Below are positions 55,401-63,452 of a stretch of DNA of 64,000 nt, one piece after another. The position numbers were made by a program, and so were the translations under genes. Numbering within the stretch: position 1 is the first letter of the stretch; each line of letters begins with the position of its first letter. Origin of the DNA: Ketobacter alkanivorans (GTDB lineage: Bacteria > Pseudomonadota > Gammaproteobacteria > Pseudomonadales > Ketobacteraceae). The notes below the pieces were generated by a model, which saw only the letters and a program-made list of their open reading frames with translations, made no database searches and was not told the DNA's origin. Where the stretch lies: the NCBI RefSeq assembly GCF_002863865.1, contig NZ_CP022684.1, positions 2,881,501-2,945,500 on the forward strand. Direction: 5' to 3'.

Positions 55401-57489
55401 TCAAGTTGAAAAGGGCTATGAGTATGGAAACTTTGCTCTGCAATTGGCGGAAGCATTTGGGCATGATACTGCCATAATCAGCTCAAAACAGGTATTTAAT
55501 GGTTTTATCCGGCACTGGAAAGAGCCATTGCGTGAATCTCTGCAGCCGTTGCTGTGGGTGCATCGCCGGTCAATGGAGGTGGCAGAGCTGGAATATGTTG
55601 CCCACTCTGCCAATTTGTACGTAGCCCATGAGTTTTACGCAGGGGTCGATCTGGATGAGGTGCGTCGCGACGCAGAAAAATACTATCGGGTGTTGTCGCG
55701 TATTGGGTTGAAAAACCTGAGTCTTTACACAGCGTTATTTCAACAGTTCATGCTCAATCTGATGGGTCAGTCCAATGATCCATTTCAATTGGCAGGTAAG
55801 CTATACAACCCTGACGCACAGAAAATAAAAGAAATTGAGCAGAGCGATCCTACGCTACTGTTTTATTTTCATTTGTGTGCGCTGCAACTGGGGGTGACGC
55901 TGGATCGGGATGAAGGGCTTGATCAACATGTGACCGAGATTCTACGTTTGCAGTTGGGCAGTGCGGGTAGCTATGCCATTTGTATTTTTTATACGCTGCA
56001 TGGGGTTCTGTGCACGCGACGTTATCTGAACGGGTCCTTATCTCGCAGTGATGCAATTGCGATCTTGCTGCGGTATCAGCGTAAGATGAAATTGTGGTCC
56101 AGGCATTGCCCCGACAACTTTGAAGACAAATCGATGCTGCTGCTAGGTTGTATCGAGCTGGTTAACGGGCACTATTTGAAAGCCTTGGGGAGCTTCGAAA
56201 AAGCGGTCGCTTTGGCAAAGGTTCAGGGGTTTAAACAGGAGCAGGCACTGGCCTGTGAAATGTGCTCGGTGGCAGCGATGAAAGCGAATTTGGATCTGGC
56301 AGCAGCGTCTTATGTGCAACAGGCGGCTGTGGTCTATCAAGTATGGGGTGCAAAAGCAAAGTTGGCCTTGTTGAAAGAGACACCATTGCCCGGCCAGCGT
56401 AATTTGAATGTGGCCCCAGGTGTTGCTTCCCGCTCTTTGTCGATGGCGGATCGTGACTTGGATTTGGCTGCTTTACGATTGGCGCTTCGCTCTATATCTG
56501 AAGAAAAAGTGCACACCCGATTGATTGAAAAAACCATTCTTGCTGCCAGTCAGTTTGCTGCTGCACAAAAAGCCATTTTGCTGTTGAAGCGCGATGAAGC
56601 GTTATTGATTGAGGCGACCATTACATCGGATAAACCTGCTCCAACTATTATGCAGAGCATTACTCTAGGCCAGGACTCAACCTTGCTTTCTGATGCTGTG
56701 GCGAATTATGTGGCGCGAACCCGCAAAAGCGTTGTCATTAATGATGCCCAGCAGTTACAGGACCAGCTGCCCAGCCTGCACAAGATGCCCTATATTTTGT
56801 TGAACAGAGTGCGTTCCATCATGGTGATTCCCCTAGTGGAGGGGGATCACCATCAAGGGCAGCTGATTGGTATGTTGTATCTGGAAAATAACCTGGCACC
56901 GTCGGCGTTTACCGAAGGCATGATCGAGGCGCTGGAAATTATCGGGCTGTCTGCAGCCGGACGCTTGGAGTTGTCACGTAAAGCGGTTACCGATGGTTTG
57001 ACCGGCTTGTTCAATCATGATTATTTTCAACAGCAGTTACGAGAGCAGATTGGTCAGGCCAAGCGGCGTAATCATCGTTTGTGTTTGCTTTTGATGGATA
57101 TTGATCACTTTAAACAGTTCAACGATACCTGGGGGCATCAGGCGGGCGATTCGGTATTGAAAGAGGTTGCTTTGTTGTTGCAGAAACATTCTCGCCAGGC
57201 GGATGTTGTGGCGCGCTATGGTGGGGAGGAAATGGCCCTGATTCTGCCCGATACCCACGAGGCGGGAGCATTGCAGTTGGCAGAAAAAATACGCGCAGTG
57301 GTGGAGCAGGCAGCAGTGCATTACGCTGGGCAGGAGCTTAAGGTCACGATGAGCGTGGGGGTGAGCTGCCTGACACCTGATTGCGATCAGCCCGAACAGC
57401 TGATTAAGGCGGCAGATGATGCGTTATACGCCTGCAAAGACGCTGGCCGCAATCAGGTGATTGCCGCCAGCGCGCTTAGCAGACGGTGA
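52489..57489 (+). CDS. Protein kinase - AAA ATPase - GAF - GGDEF fusion protein
   Basis: The 1666-residue protein has four parts. A Ser/Thr kinase domain (about 10-270) keeps Lys36, Glu54, the catalytic loop His126-Arg-Asp128, the metal-binding D150-F-G and APE178-180; the loop reads HRDVTPAN rather than HRDxKxxN, as seen in ATPase-fused kinases. An AAA_16-type ATPase (about 300-520) follows with Walker A GGDPGAGKTS (331-340) and a Walker B LVLVLDDLQWAD (about 454-466). A long helical TPR-like region (about 720-1310), a GAF domain (about 1325-1495) and a GGDEF domain (about 1500-1660) complete it. The GGDEF has A-R-Y-G-G-E-E and an upstream R-Q-A-D inhibition site, so it is a plausible active cyclase. 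It has no membrane segment. Confidence 0.92.
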   Translation: MAGLSGFGDLQLLSNSTVHQVFRTTRQSDGAAVIVKVLDTLQCRDEDGARLRHEYQLLKDLNQTLLVKALDYEIRDHVEILVLQDDGATDLANSLNQHKFDLPVCLGLMIALVRAIGQAHQCGIVHRDVTPANLILIDNEQGALSLKLIDFGLAVQRKGVLGDLGQIDALVGSLRYMAPEQTGKMNRKMDARADFYSMGVTFYEMLVGRTPFENIDEHELIHAHIAKRPIPPHDIDKSIPPQLSNIVMKLLSKNPESRYLSAPGIERDLERCQSDLGSGLLEVAAWQLGQQDVSPQMVIPEQLYGRDQELRQLFRAFSKVRQGNKTMLLLGGDPGAGKTSLVKELYKPVLDNHAYLVFGKYDQLKRDVPYSGLILALRQWIQQLLAESEDSLHYWKSTLCKALGSNGAMLTDLVPELEQIIGAQAPLKKMDPIQHQMLFNHVFETFIAAIARKQHSLVLVLDDLQWADSASLALLETIMTSEEVSNLLLVVIFRNNEVDAHHPLSVCVDAIRGRGCSTDQIKLKPLQYESLQQLVRDTFHVGSSASDQLATILMSKTKGNPFFVEEFLNNLVADGLIRFDYKEGRWVIDFDKCSARNETRNVLEFIAGRLQLCPPQYLFVLQVAACEGIEFKIQTLLNLDGIHHTQIVGALVYGVDNQLVKPVGEAYLFNQFIDNPKWIEKNRPRYRFIHDHILSTVYASCLPDVRREVHHLLGQLLLKQTDLDKQTDRIFSIVRHLNYAVDLVASQQERVSLIRLNKIAAEKALASTAFENAAQYLQTARHLFTEDMWQDAYEFSRELWLMMMEVSYLTEDYDGLEQNLLEFERVQRDRADAMPFYHIKMHALHRQDRVREAISLGMDKLPYVNERLPRNPGQLKVLWELIRTKLYLWVKLRGQPIHQHLKQGLLERAQGEALQSANHLYEIGVYAFLAQRNLFSCLIFRGVRVYLRDGATLASSGSYAAYGVVHCSLLNQVEKGYEYGNFALQLAEAFGHDTAIISSKQVFNGFIRHWKEPLRESLQPLLWVHRRSMEVAELEYVAHSANLYVAHEFYAGVDLDEVRRDAEKYYRVLSRIGLKNLSLYTALFQQFMLNLMGQSNDPFQLAGKLYNPDAQKIKEIEQSDPTLLFYFHLCALQLGVTLDRDEGLDQHVTEILRLQLGSAGSYAICIFYTLHGVLCTRRYLNGSLSRSDAIAILLRYQRKMKLWSRHCPDNFEDKSMLLLGCIELVNGHYLKALGSFEKAVALAKVQGFKQEQALACEMCSVAAMKANLDLAAASYVQQAAVVYQVWGAKAKLALLKETPLPGQRNLNVAPGVASRSLSMADRDLDLAALRLALRSISEEKVHTRLIEKTILAASQFAAAQKAILLLKRDEALLIEATITSDKPAPTIMQSITLGQDSTLLSDAVANYVARTRKSVVINDAQQLQDQLPSLHKMPYILLNRVRSIMVIPLVEGDHHQGQLIGMLYLENNLAPSAFTEGMIEALEIIGLSAAGRLELSRKAVTDGLTGLFNHDYFQQQLREQIGQAKRRNHRLCLLLMDIDHFKQFNDTWGHQAGDSVLKEVALLLQKHSRQADVVARYGGEEMALILPDTHEAGALQLAEKIRAVVEQAAVHYAGQELKVTMSVGVSCLTPDCDQPEQLIKAADDALYACKDAGRNQVIAASALSRR

Positions 57490-57492
57490 TGC

Positions 57493-57906
57493 TCAGGCCG
57501 TGCGGGGAACCGGTCGAGTGCGACGGTTTTCGTCTATGGCCACAAAGGTAAACTGGCCCTCTGTTACCTTGCGGGGTTCGGTGTCGCTGTGGTGTTGAGC
57601 CCAGACTTCCACAATGATGGCCATTGAGCTGCGGCCGATATCTTCTACATGGGTATAACAGCTTATCACTGAACCTACTGCAACCGGTCGTAAGAACACC
57701 ATGGAGTCGATTGCCACAGTGGCCACTCGGCCACGGGCCAGGCGATTGGCGCAAACGGCACCAGCCAAATCCATCTGGGATACCAACCAGCCTCCAAAAA
57801 TGTCCCCGTCGGAATTGGAATCCGCAGGCATGGCGATGGTTTGCAGCGCCAGTTCTCCCTGAGGTTTAGGGAAGTCGTCGTTATCGTCTTCTGCTATGTC
57901 GTTCAT
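57493..57906 (-). CDS. yciA: YciA-type acyl-CoA thioesterase
   Basis: The 137-residue hotdog protein matches YciA: GELALQTIAMPADSNSDGDIFGGWLVSQMDLAGAV with the catalytic Asp, then GRVATVAIDSMVFLRPVAVGSVISCYTHVE and the EVWAQ strand. It hydrolyses a broad range of acyl-CoAs in the cytosol. It converges on the kinase-GGDEF gene with a 3-base gap. Confidence 0.94.
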   Translation of the reverse strand: MNDIAEDDNDDFPKPQGELALQTIAMPADSNSDGDIFGGWLVSQMDLAGAVCANRLARGRVATVAIDSMVFLRPVAVGSVISCYTHVEDIGRSSMAIIVEVWAQHHSDTEPRKVTEGQFTFVAIDENRRTRPVPRTA

Positions 57907-57937
57907 GAGCGTCCTATACCGCGAAATGGATCTGTCT

Positions 57938-59308
57938 TTATGAGTTATAGACTATATCCGGCAACCATGTGGCAAGTGAAGGCCAAATTGCAATTAGTGA
58001 CAAAGTCACGATCTGAATCAGAATAAAAGGAGCCACGCCACGGTAAATCGTGGTGGTGGGGATGCTGTCTGGTGTGACGCCCCGCAAATAAAACAAGGCA
58101 AAGCCAAACGGTGGTGTGAGGAATGAGGTTTGCAGGTTAACGGCGATCATCACCCCAAACCAGACGGGGTCAATGCCCATGGCCAGCAGCACTGGCCCTA
58201 CAATGGGCACCACAACAAAGGTGATTTCGATAAAATCCAGGATAAACCCCAACAGGAAGATGACCACCATGACCAGCAACATAGCGCTGAAAACCCCGCC
58301 GGGCATGTTGTTGAAGAATTCGTGGATCAGTTCTTCTCCGTTGAATCCCCGAAACACCAGAGAGAACAGCGTGGCACCGATAAGGATGGCGAACACCATG
58401 CAGGTGACTTTGGTGGTGGAGATCATGATCTCTTGCAAATTACGACGATTGAGCTGATTTTGCAGCAGCGCTAGCAGGCAGGCGCCCAGCGCGCCGACGG
58501 CAGCAGCTTCCGTGGGGGTGGCCAGGCCTGCCAGGATCGAGCCCAAGACGGCAGCGATCAGCAATAAAGGCGGTGCCAATCCTTGCACGCACTGTTTTAG
58601 CAGGGGTGGTTGATCGGCGCTGTCATCCTCCACGGGCGGCGCGCAGGTTGGGTCGATGATGGCGCGGGTGACGATATAAGCCATGTACAGAGCCACCATG
58701 ATCAGGCCCGGTATCAGCGCTCCAACGAACAAGTCGCCCACGGACACGGTGTCGGCGTTAAAAATCCCCATGTTGAGCTGAGCCTGTTGGTAGGCGTTGG
58801 AGAGCACGTCACCCAGCAGTACCAAAGCGATAGAAGGGGGGATGATTTGCCCCAGGGTGCCGGTAGCGGCAATGCTGCCTGTGGCCAGCGCCGGATCGTA
58901 ACCGCGCTTGATCATGGTGGGTAGAGCCAGCAGGCCCATGGTGACGACGGTGGCTCCGACTATGCCGGTGCTGGCTGCCAGCAGCATACCTACCAGGGTG
59001 ACAGACAATCCCAGCCCGCCGGGAAAGCGGCCAAACAGGCGACTCATGGCATTGAGCAGGTTCTCCGCCACCTTGGACTTTTCCAGGGTAACCCCCATCA
59101 GCACGAACAAGGGCACCGCCAGCAGAGTCTGGTTTTCCATGATGCCGTACAGGCGATTCGGCAGGGCGTTGAGCAGCGTTGGGTCAAAGCCTCCCAGTAA
59201 CACGCCCGCGCCAGCGAAGGCCAGAGCGACACCCCCCAGGGTAAAGGCAACGGGATAACCCAGCATCAGAGCCAGACAGACAGCCAAGAACATTAATAAA
59301 GGAATCAT
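57938..59308 (-). CDS. dctM: TRAP transporter large permease (DctM)
   Basis: The 456-residue protein is the large TRAP membrane subunit with about 12 helices and family motifs: AVPLFVLMGVTLEKSKVAENLL, GATVVTMGLLALPTMIKRGYDPALATGSIAATGTLGQIIPPSIALVLLGDVL and ASILAGLATPTEAAAVGALGA. It carries the Na+-coupled transport. Its start overlaps the DctQ stop by 4 bases. The matching binding protein is likely the DctP encoded at 51295, five kilobases away in the opposite direction. Confidence 0.95.
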   Translation of the reverse strand: MIPLLMFLAVCLALMLGYPVAFTLGGVALAFAGAGVLLGGFDPTLLNALPNRLYGIMENQTLLAVPLFVLMGVTLEKSKVAENLLNAMSRLFGRFPGGLGLSVTLVGMLLAASTGIVGATVVTMGLLALPTMIKRGYDPALATGSIAATGTLGQIIPPSIALVLLGDVLSNAYQQAQLNMGIFNADTVSVGDLFVGALIPGLIMVALYMAYIVTRAIIDPTCAPPVEDDSADQPPLLKQCVQGLAPPLLLIAAVLGSILAGLATPTEAAAVGALGACLLALLQNQLNRRNLQEIMISTTKVTCMVFAILIGATLFSLVFRGFNGEELIHEFFNNMPGGVFSAMLLVMVVIFLLGFILDFIEITFVVVPIVGPVLLAMGIDPVWFGVMIAVNLQTSFLTPPFGFALFYLRGVTPDSIPTTTIYRGVAPFILIQIVTLSLIAIWPSLATWLPDIVYNS

Positions 59309-59865
59309 ACGACATTAGACTCCTGCGGCTGAGGGGCGATGTTTCCGGTGAGGATGCCGATGTTACGCAACACTTCCATCAAGCCCTGGATAAGCAGCAG
59401 GCCGCTCATTGCCGGAATCAGGGACTTCAATACGTAGACATAGGGCAGGCCTTCTGCCTCGCCGGAGCGCTCCTGTATCTGCCATGAGAAGGAGACGAAA
59501 TCCAGGCTGGCGAACAAAATAAAGCCACACATGGGAAACAGCAGGAATAAGGTGCCCAGCAAATCCACCCAGGCTTTGCCCTTAGGGCTGAATCTGCGGT
59601 AAAGCACGTCCACTCGTACGTGGCCGTTATGTTTCAGGGTGTAGGCGCTGGCCAACATAAACAGGATCGAGTGCAGGTACATGACGCTTTCCTGCAGAGC
59701 TATGGCGCTGATGCTGAAACCTGCCAGGGTCAGGCCGCTGGCACTGAAACCATAGCGCATCACCACCACCAGAAACGTCACCGCCATGATGGCGATGGAA
59801 GCGGTGGCCAGCAGGCGGCCCAAGGCATCGCTGACTTTGTCGAGGTAGGCAATTATTGTTGTCAT
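59305..59865 (-). CDS. dctQ: TRAP transporter small permease (DctQ)
   Basis: The start is taken as 59865 (MTTIIAYLDKVSDALGRLLA; 186 residues). The protein has four membrane helices of the DctQ type (about 17-37, 60-80, 95-115, 145-165) with the family motif KHNGHVRVDVLYRRFSPKGKAWVDLLG. It pairs with DctM and overlaps its gene by 4 bases. Confidence 0.9.
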   Translation of the reverse strand: MTTIIAYLDKVSDALGRLLATASIAIMAVTFLVVVMRYGFSASGLTLAGFSISAIALQESVMYLHSILFMLASAYTLKHNGHVRVDVLYRRFSPKGKAWVDLLGTLFLLFPMCGFILFASLDFVSFSWQIQERSGEAEGLPYVYVLKSLIPAMSGLLLIQGLMEVLRNIGILTGNIAPQPQESNVV

Positions 59866-59982
59866 GTGGCTGTGAGACACTTCCCCAGGTTGAGTGCGGC
59901 GCATTATAGCGGCAGCGTCACCCGTCCGGCAAAGAATCCATCCAGGCCAAAAATGCGACCAGCGGCTCTAATCGCAATCAAT

Positions 59983-60016
59983 CTGTAATATAATTGTCAC
60001 GCGTCACCCCTATAGT
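59983..60016 (+). promoter_or_regulatory. Pho box and -10 element of the pst operon
   Basis: The 18 bases from 59983 to 60000 (ctgtaatataattgtcac) match the enterobacterial PhoB consensus at 16 of 18 positions by eye. A TATAGT -10 element follows at 60011, ten bases after the box, the usual PhoB-activated arrangement. It lies 85 bases before the pstS start. Confidence 0.85.
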
Positions 60017-60084
60017 TCCGAGGTCATGGGGGGCATGAAACGCTAGTTACCCTGAAATTAAGTCCATAATCTCGGAGAAAATCC

Positions 60085-61083
60085 ATGAATTTCAAGAAAT
60101 TAGTAACATCCATAGCGATCACCGCCAGCGCTGCACTGATCGCAACCGGCGTTCAGGCTGAATCTAAAGTCGATCCTAAGTTGCCTGCATACAGTAAAGT
60201 AGGTGGCGTATCTGGTAACATTTCCAGCGTGGGTTCTGACACTCTGGCCAACCTGATGACTTTTTGGGCCGAAGAATTCAAGAAGCAGTATCCTAATGTG
60301 GCTGTGCAGATTCAAGCTGCCGGTTCCTCTACTGCGCCACCGGCTCTGACCGAAGGTACCTCAAACCTGGGCCCCATGAGCCGTAAAATGAAGGATAAAG
60401 AGATCGAAGCCTTCGAAAAGAAATTCGGCTACAAGCCCACCGCTATTCCTGTAGCGATTGACGCTCTGGCGGTATTTGTAAACAAAGACAACCCCATCAA
60501 GGGCATGAGCATCGAGCAAGTGGATGCGATCTTCTCTTCTACCCGTACTTGCGGTGGCGCAAAAGACATCAGCAAGTGGGCTGATCTGGGTCTGACCGGC
60601 GATTGGGCTGGCCGTGATGTGCAGCTGTATGGTCGTAACTCAGTGTCGGGCACTTACGGTTATTTCAAGGAAGTGGCGTTGTGTAAGGGCGACTTCAAAA
60701 GCAGCGTGAACGAGCAGCCTGGTTCTGCCTCAGTTGTGCAGTCCGTTGCCACTTCTCTGAACGGTATTGGTTATTCCGGCATCGGTTACAAGACCTCCAG
60801 CGTACGTGCACTGCCTCTTTCCAAGAAAGGTGAGAAGTATGTCGATGCCAGCCCCGAATCTGCTTTGAACGGTTCTTACCCTCTGTCTCGCGCACTGTAT
60901 GTCTACGTGAACAAGGCTCCCGGTAAGGAACTGTCTCCTTTGGAGCGTGAGTTCGTTAAGCTGGTATTGTCCAAAGAAGGTCAGGAAATCGTAGTGAAAG
61001 ATGGCTACATTCCGATGCCTGCTGCCATGGTTGCTAAAACCCTTGGCAAGCTGGGCATTAAATCTGAAATAGCTGCAAAATAA
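60085..61083 (+). CDS. pstS: Phosphate-binding protein PstS
   Basis: The 332-residue protein has a signal peptide ([20 protein letters not shown], cleaved after VQA) and the PstS phosphate-binding segments: [39 protein letters not shown] and [14 protein letters not shown]. It captures phosphate in the periplasm for the PstCA permease. A ribosome site CGGAG precedes the ATG and a Pho box lies upstream. A terminator follows, so it is probably made in excess over the permease. Confidence 0.96.
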   Translation: MNFKKLVTSIAITASAALIATGVQAESKVDPKLPAYSKVGGVSGNISSVGSDTLANLMTFWAEEFKKQYPNVAVQIQAAGSSTAPPALTEGTSNLGPMSRKMKDKEIEAFEKKFGYKPTAIPVAIDALAVFVNKDNPIKGMSIEQVDAIFSSTRTCGGAKDISKWADLGLTGDWAGRDVQLYGRNSVSGTYGYFKEVALCKGDFKSSVNEQPGSASVVQSVATSLNGIGYSGIGYKTSSVRALPLSKKGEKYVDASPESALNGSYPLSRALYVYVNKAPGKELSPLEREFVKLVLSKEGQEIVVKDGYIPMPAAMVAKTLGKLGIKSEIAAK

Positions 61084-61106
61084 ACTTTCCCATTTGGGAT
61101 GAAATG

Positions 61107-61140
61107 AAACGGGGCTGCACAGATGCTGTAGCCCCGTTTT
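61107..61140 (+). terminator. Intrinsic terminator/attenuator between pstS and pstC
   Basis: AAACGGGGCT (61107-61116) pairs with AGCCCCGTTT (61130-61139) and ends in a T-run. Read-through would supply pstC and pstA at a lower level than pstS. Confidence 0.88.
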
Positions 61141-61169
61141 GTCACAACTGAGAAGTGAGTTCAGTTTCC

Positions 61170-63437
61170 ATGGAATCAACAAGCGAATCATTATTTGGGG
61201 TGTCCGAGCAGCGTCTGGCCAAGATGCGTCGGTATCGCAAGTTGAAAGATCAGGTGGCGGCTGCGGGCATCAGTGCCGGTGGCGTTGGGGTTATATTTGC
61301 GATATGCCTGATATTTTTCTACCTGTTGTATGAAGTTCTGCCGTTGTTTATGCCCGCGTCCATGGAAGAACGCAGCACCCTCACTGCTTATGATTTGACG
61401 ACGCCGTATTTCACGGTGGTGGAGGAGCAGGGCCAGGTCGCTCTGGCTGTGGATCAGGTGCGAGGCCCGGTTTTTTACAACGCCAGCAGCGGTGAGCTGG
61501 TTAGCAACCCGGCGTTGCCAAACTCCAGCCCTATTACCGCTTTTTCCAAGGATGCGCCGGGCACCAGGGCTTACGCTTTGGGTTTTGCCGATGGCAGTGT
61601 GCTGATTCAAAAGCCATCCTATCGCATCGAGTATGGCGCTACGATGCAGGACAAAACGGTTCACCCCGATATTGTTTATCCGCTGGGTGAGGAGCCGATA
61701 ACCGTGTTGGATGGGGAGGCTATCCAGCATCTGGCCTATCGCGAATCCGGAGATCAGCTCCGAATTGTTGCCGCTAATGCTGCTGGCGACTTATATATGA
61801 AGGATTTTGCCAAAACCGAAAGCTTCCTGTCGGATGAGGTTGAACTGCAGGAAATTGATACCGTACGTTTACCCGCACCCTCTGGCAAGTTGGCCAACCT
61901 GCTGTTGAGCCTGGATCAGCGTTGGTTATTTTTGGTAGAAGCCCAGGGCAAGGTTGAGGTATTGGATCTGCGTAACCCGGTAAGTGAGATGCGCGTGTTC
62001 ATTGCCGATGTGGTCGATACCCAGACACGGATCACCGTCAGCGATTTTCTGCTGGGTGGCTTCTCGCTGTTAATCGGCGACGATAAAGGGCGTATCAGTC
62101 AGTGGTTTGTCACCTATAACGACAATAATCAGCCCTACCTTGCCAAAGTGCGTACGATGACGCTGGAACCCGGTGTGGCCATCACTGCCCTGCAAACCGA
62201 GCATCGTCGTAAGGGCTTTATTGCCGGCGATGCCAACGGCAATATCGGTTTGTTTAACACCACCGCCGAGCGTGAGGTGTTGGATGAAACCATTACCGAT
62301 CGAGCCATCGATTGGATTGCCATGTCGCCCCGTGGTGATACCGCTATTTTCAAGGCCCGTGAGCGTGCACCGGTCAGGTTTCATATGGATAACGAGCACC
62401 CCGAGGTGTCTTGGTCTTCCATGTGGAGCAAGATCTGGTATGAGCGCTACGAAGAGCCCACCTACACGTGGCAGAGCTCCTCTGCCAGCAACGATTTTGA
62501 ACCCAAGTTCAGTTTGATGCCGCTTACCTTCGGTACGATGAAAGCGGCGTTTTACGCTATGTTGGTGGCAGTGCCGCTGTCTATTTGCGGTGCAATTTAT
62601 ACTGCGTATTTTATGGCTTCGGGCCTGCGTACCAAGGTAAAACCCACCATTGAATTAATGGAAGCGATGCCTACCGTTATCCTCGGCTTTCTGGCCGGGT
62701 TGTGGTTGGCACCGTTGGTGGAAGCCAATCTGGCGGGGGTAACCAGCATACTGGTGCTAACGCCCCTGTTCTGTATTATCGCGGCCTTTTTATGGTCGCG
62801 GTTGCCACGGGATCTGAGTACACGGGTGCCCGATGGTTATGTGCCGGTTATCCTGATTCCTGTGGTGGTGCTGGCCGGAGCACTGTCCATGTGGATGAGT
62901 GATCCTATCGAAGCCGCCTTTTTCGGTGGCAGCATGCGTGAATGGTTATCCAACGATCTGGGTATCGATTTTGATCAGCGTAACTCTCTGGTGGTCGGTC
63001 TGGCCATGGGCTTTGCCGTGATTCCAACGATCTTTTCGATTACAGAAGATGCGATATTTGCAGTGCCCAAAGGCCTTACGCAAGGATCACTGGCATTGGG
63101 CGCTACACCTTGGCAAACCTTGGTCAGGGTGGTGTTGCCGACTGCCAGCCCGGGTATTTTTTCTGCCTTGATGATTGGTCTGGGGCGCGCAGTAGGGGAA
63201 ACCATGATTGTGCTGATGGCCACCGGTAATACGCCCATCATGGATATGAATATCTTCGAAGGATTGCGAACCCTGTCTGCCAACATCGCCGTGGAAATGC
63301 CAGAAGCTGAAGTGGACAGTACCCACTTCCGTATTCTGTTCCTGTCCGGGTTGGTGCTGTTTATTTTCACCTTCCTGGTGAATACCACCGCCGAAGTGGT
63401 GCGTCAGCGCCTGCGCGGAAAATACGGCTCGCTGTAA
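61170..63437 (+). CDS. pstC: Phosphate ABC transporter permease PstC (long form)
   Basis: ATG 61170 is chosen, but a GTG at 61155 in the same frame is possible. The 755-residue product is much longer than E. coli PstC (319). A membrane helix near residue 40-60 is followed by about 390 periplasmic residues with beta-propeller-like repeats (LLIGDDKGRISQWFVTY, KGFIAGDANGNIGLFNTTAER), then the permease domain (about 445-755) with LMEAMPTVILGFLAGLWLAP and GAMPWQTL-type coupling sequence LALGATPWQTLVRVVLP. Long PstC proteins like this occur in pseudomonads and relatives. Confidence 0.93.
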   Translation: MESTSESLFGVSEQRLAKMRRYRKLKDQVAAAGISAGGVGVIFAICLIFFYLLYEVLPLFMPASMEERSTLTAYDLTTPYFTVVEEQGQVALAVDQVRGPVFYNASSGELVSNPALPNSSPITAFSKDAPGTRAYALGFADGSVLIQKPSYRIEYGATMQDKTVHPDIVYPLGEEPITVLDGEAIQHLAYRESGDQLRIVAANAAGDLYMKDFAKTESFLSDEVELQEIDTVRLPAPSGKLANLLLSLDQRWLFLVEAQGKVEVLDLRNPVSEMRVFIADVVDTQTRITVSDFLLGGFSLLIGDDKGRISQWFVTYNDNNQPYLAKVRTMTLEPGVAITALQTEHRRKGFIAGDANGNIGLFNTTAEREVLDETITDRAIDWIAMSPRGDTAIFKARERAPVRFHMDNEHPEVSWSSMWSKIWYERYEEPTYTWQSSSASNDFEPKFSLMPLTFGTMKAAFYAMLVAVPLSICGAIYTAYFMASGLRTKVKPTIELMEAMPTVILGFLAGLWLAPLVEANLAGVTSILVLTPLFCIIAAFLWSRLPRDLSTRVPDGYVPVILIPVVVLAGALSMWMSDPIEAAFFGGSMREWLSNDLGIDFDQRNSLVVGLAMGFAVIPTIFSITEDAIFAVPKGLTQGSLALGATPWQTLVRVVLPTASPGIFSALMIGLGRAVGETMIVLMATGNTPIMDMNIFEGLRTLSANIAVEMPEAEVDSTHFRILFLSGLVLFIFTFLVNTTAEVVRQRLRGKYGSL

Positions 63438-63452
63438 TTGGGGGAAACGACA

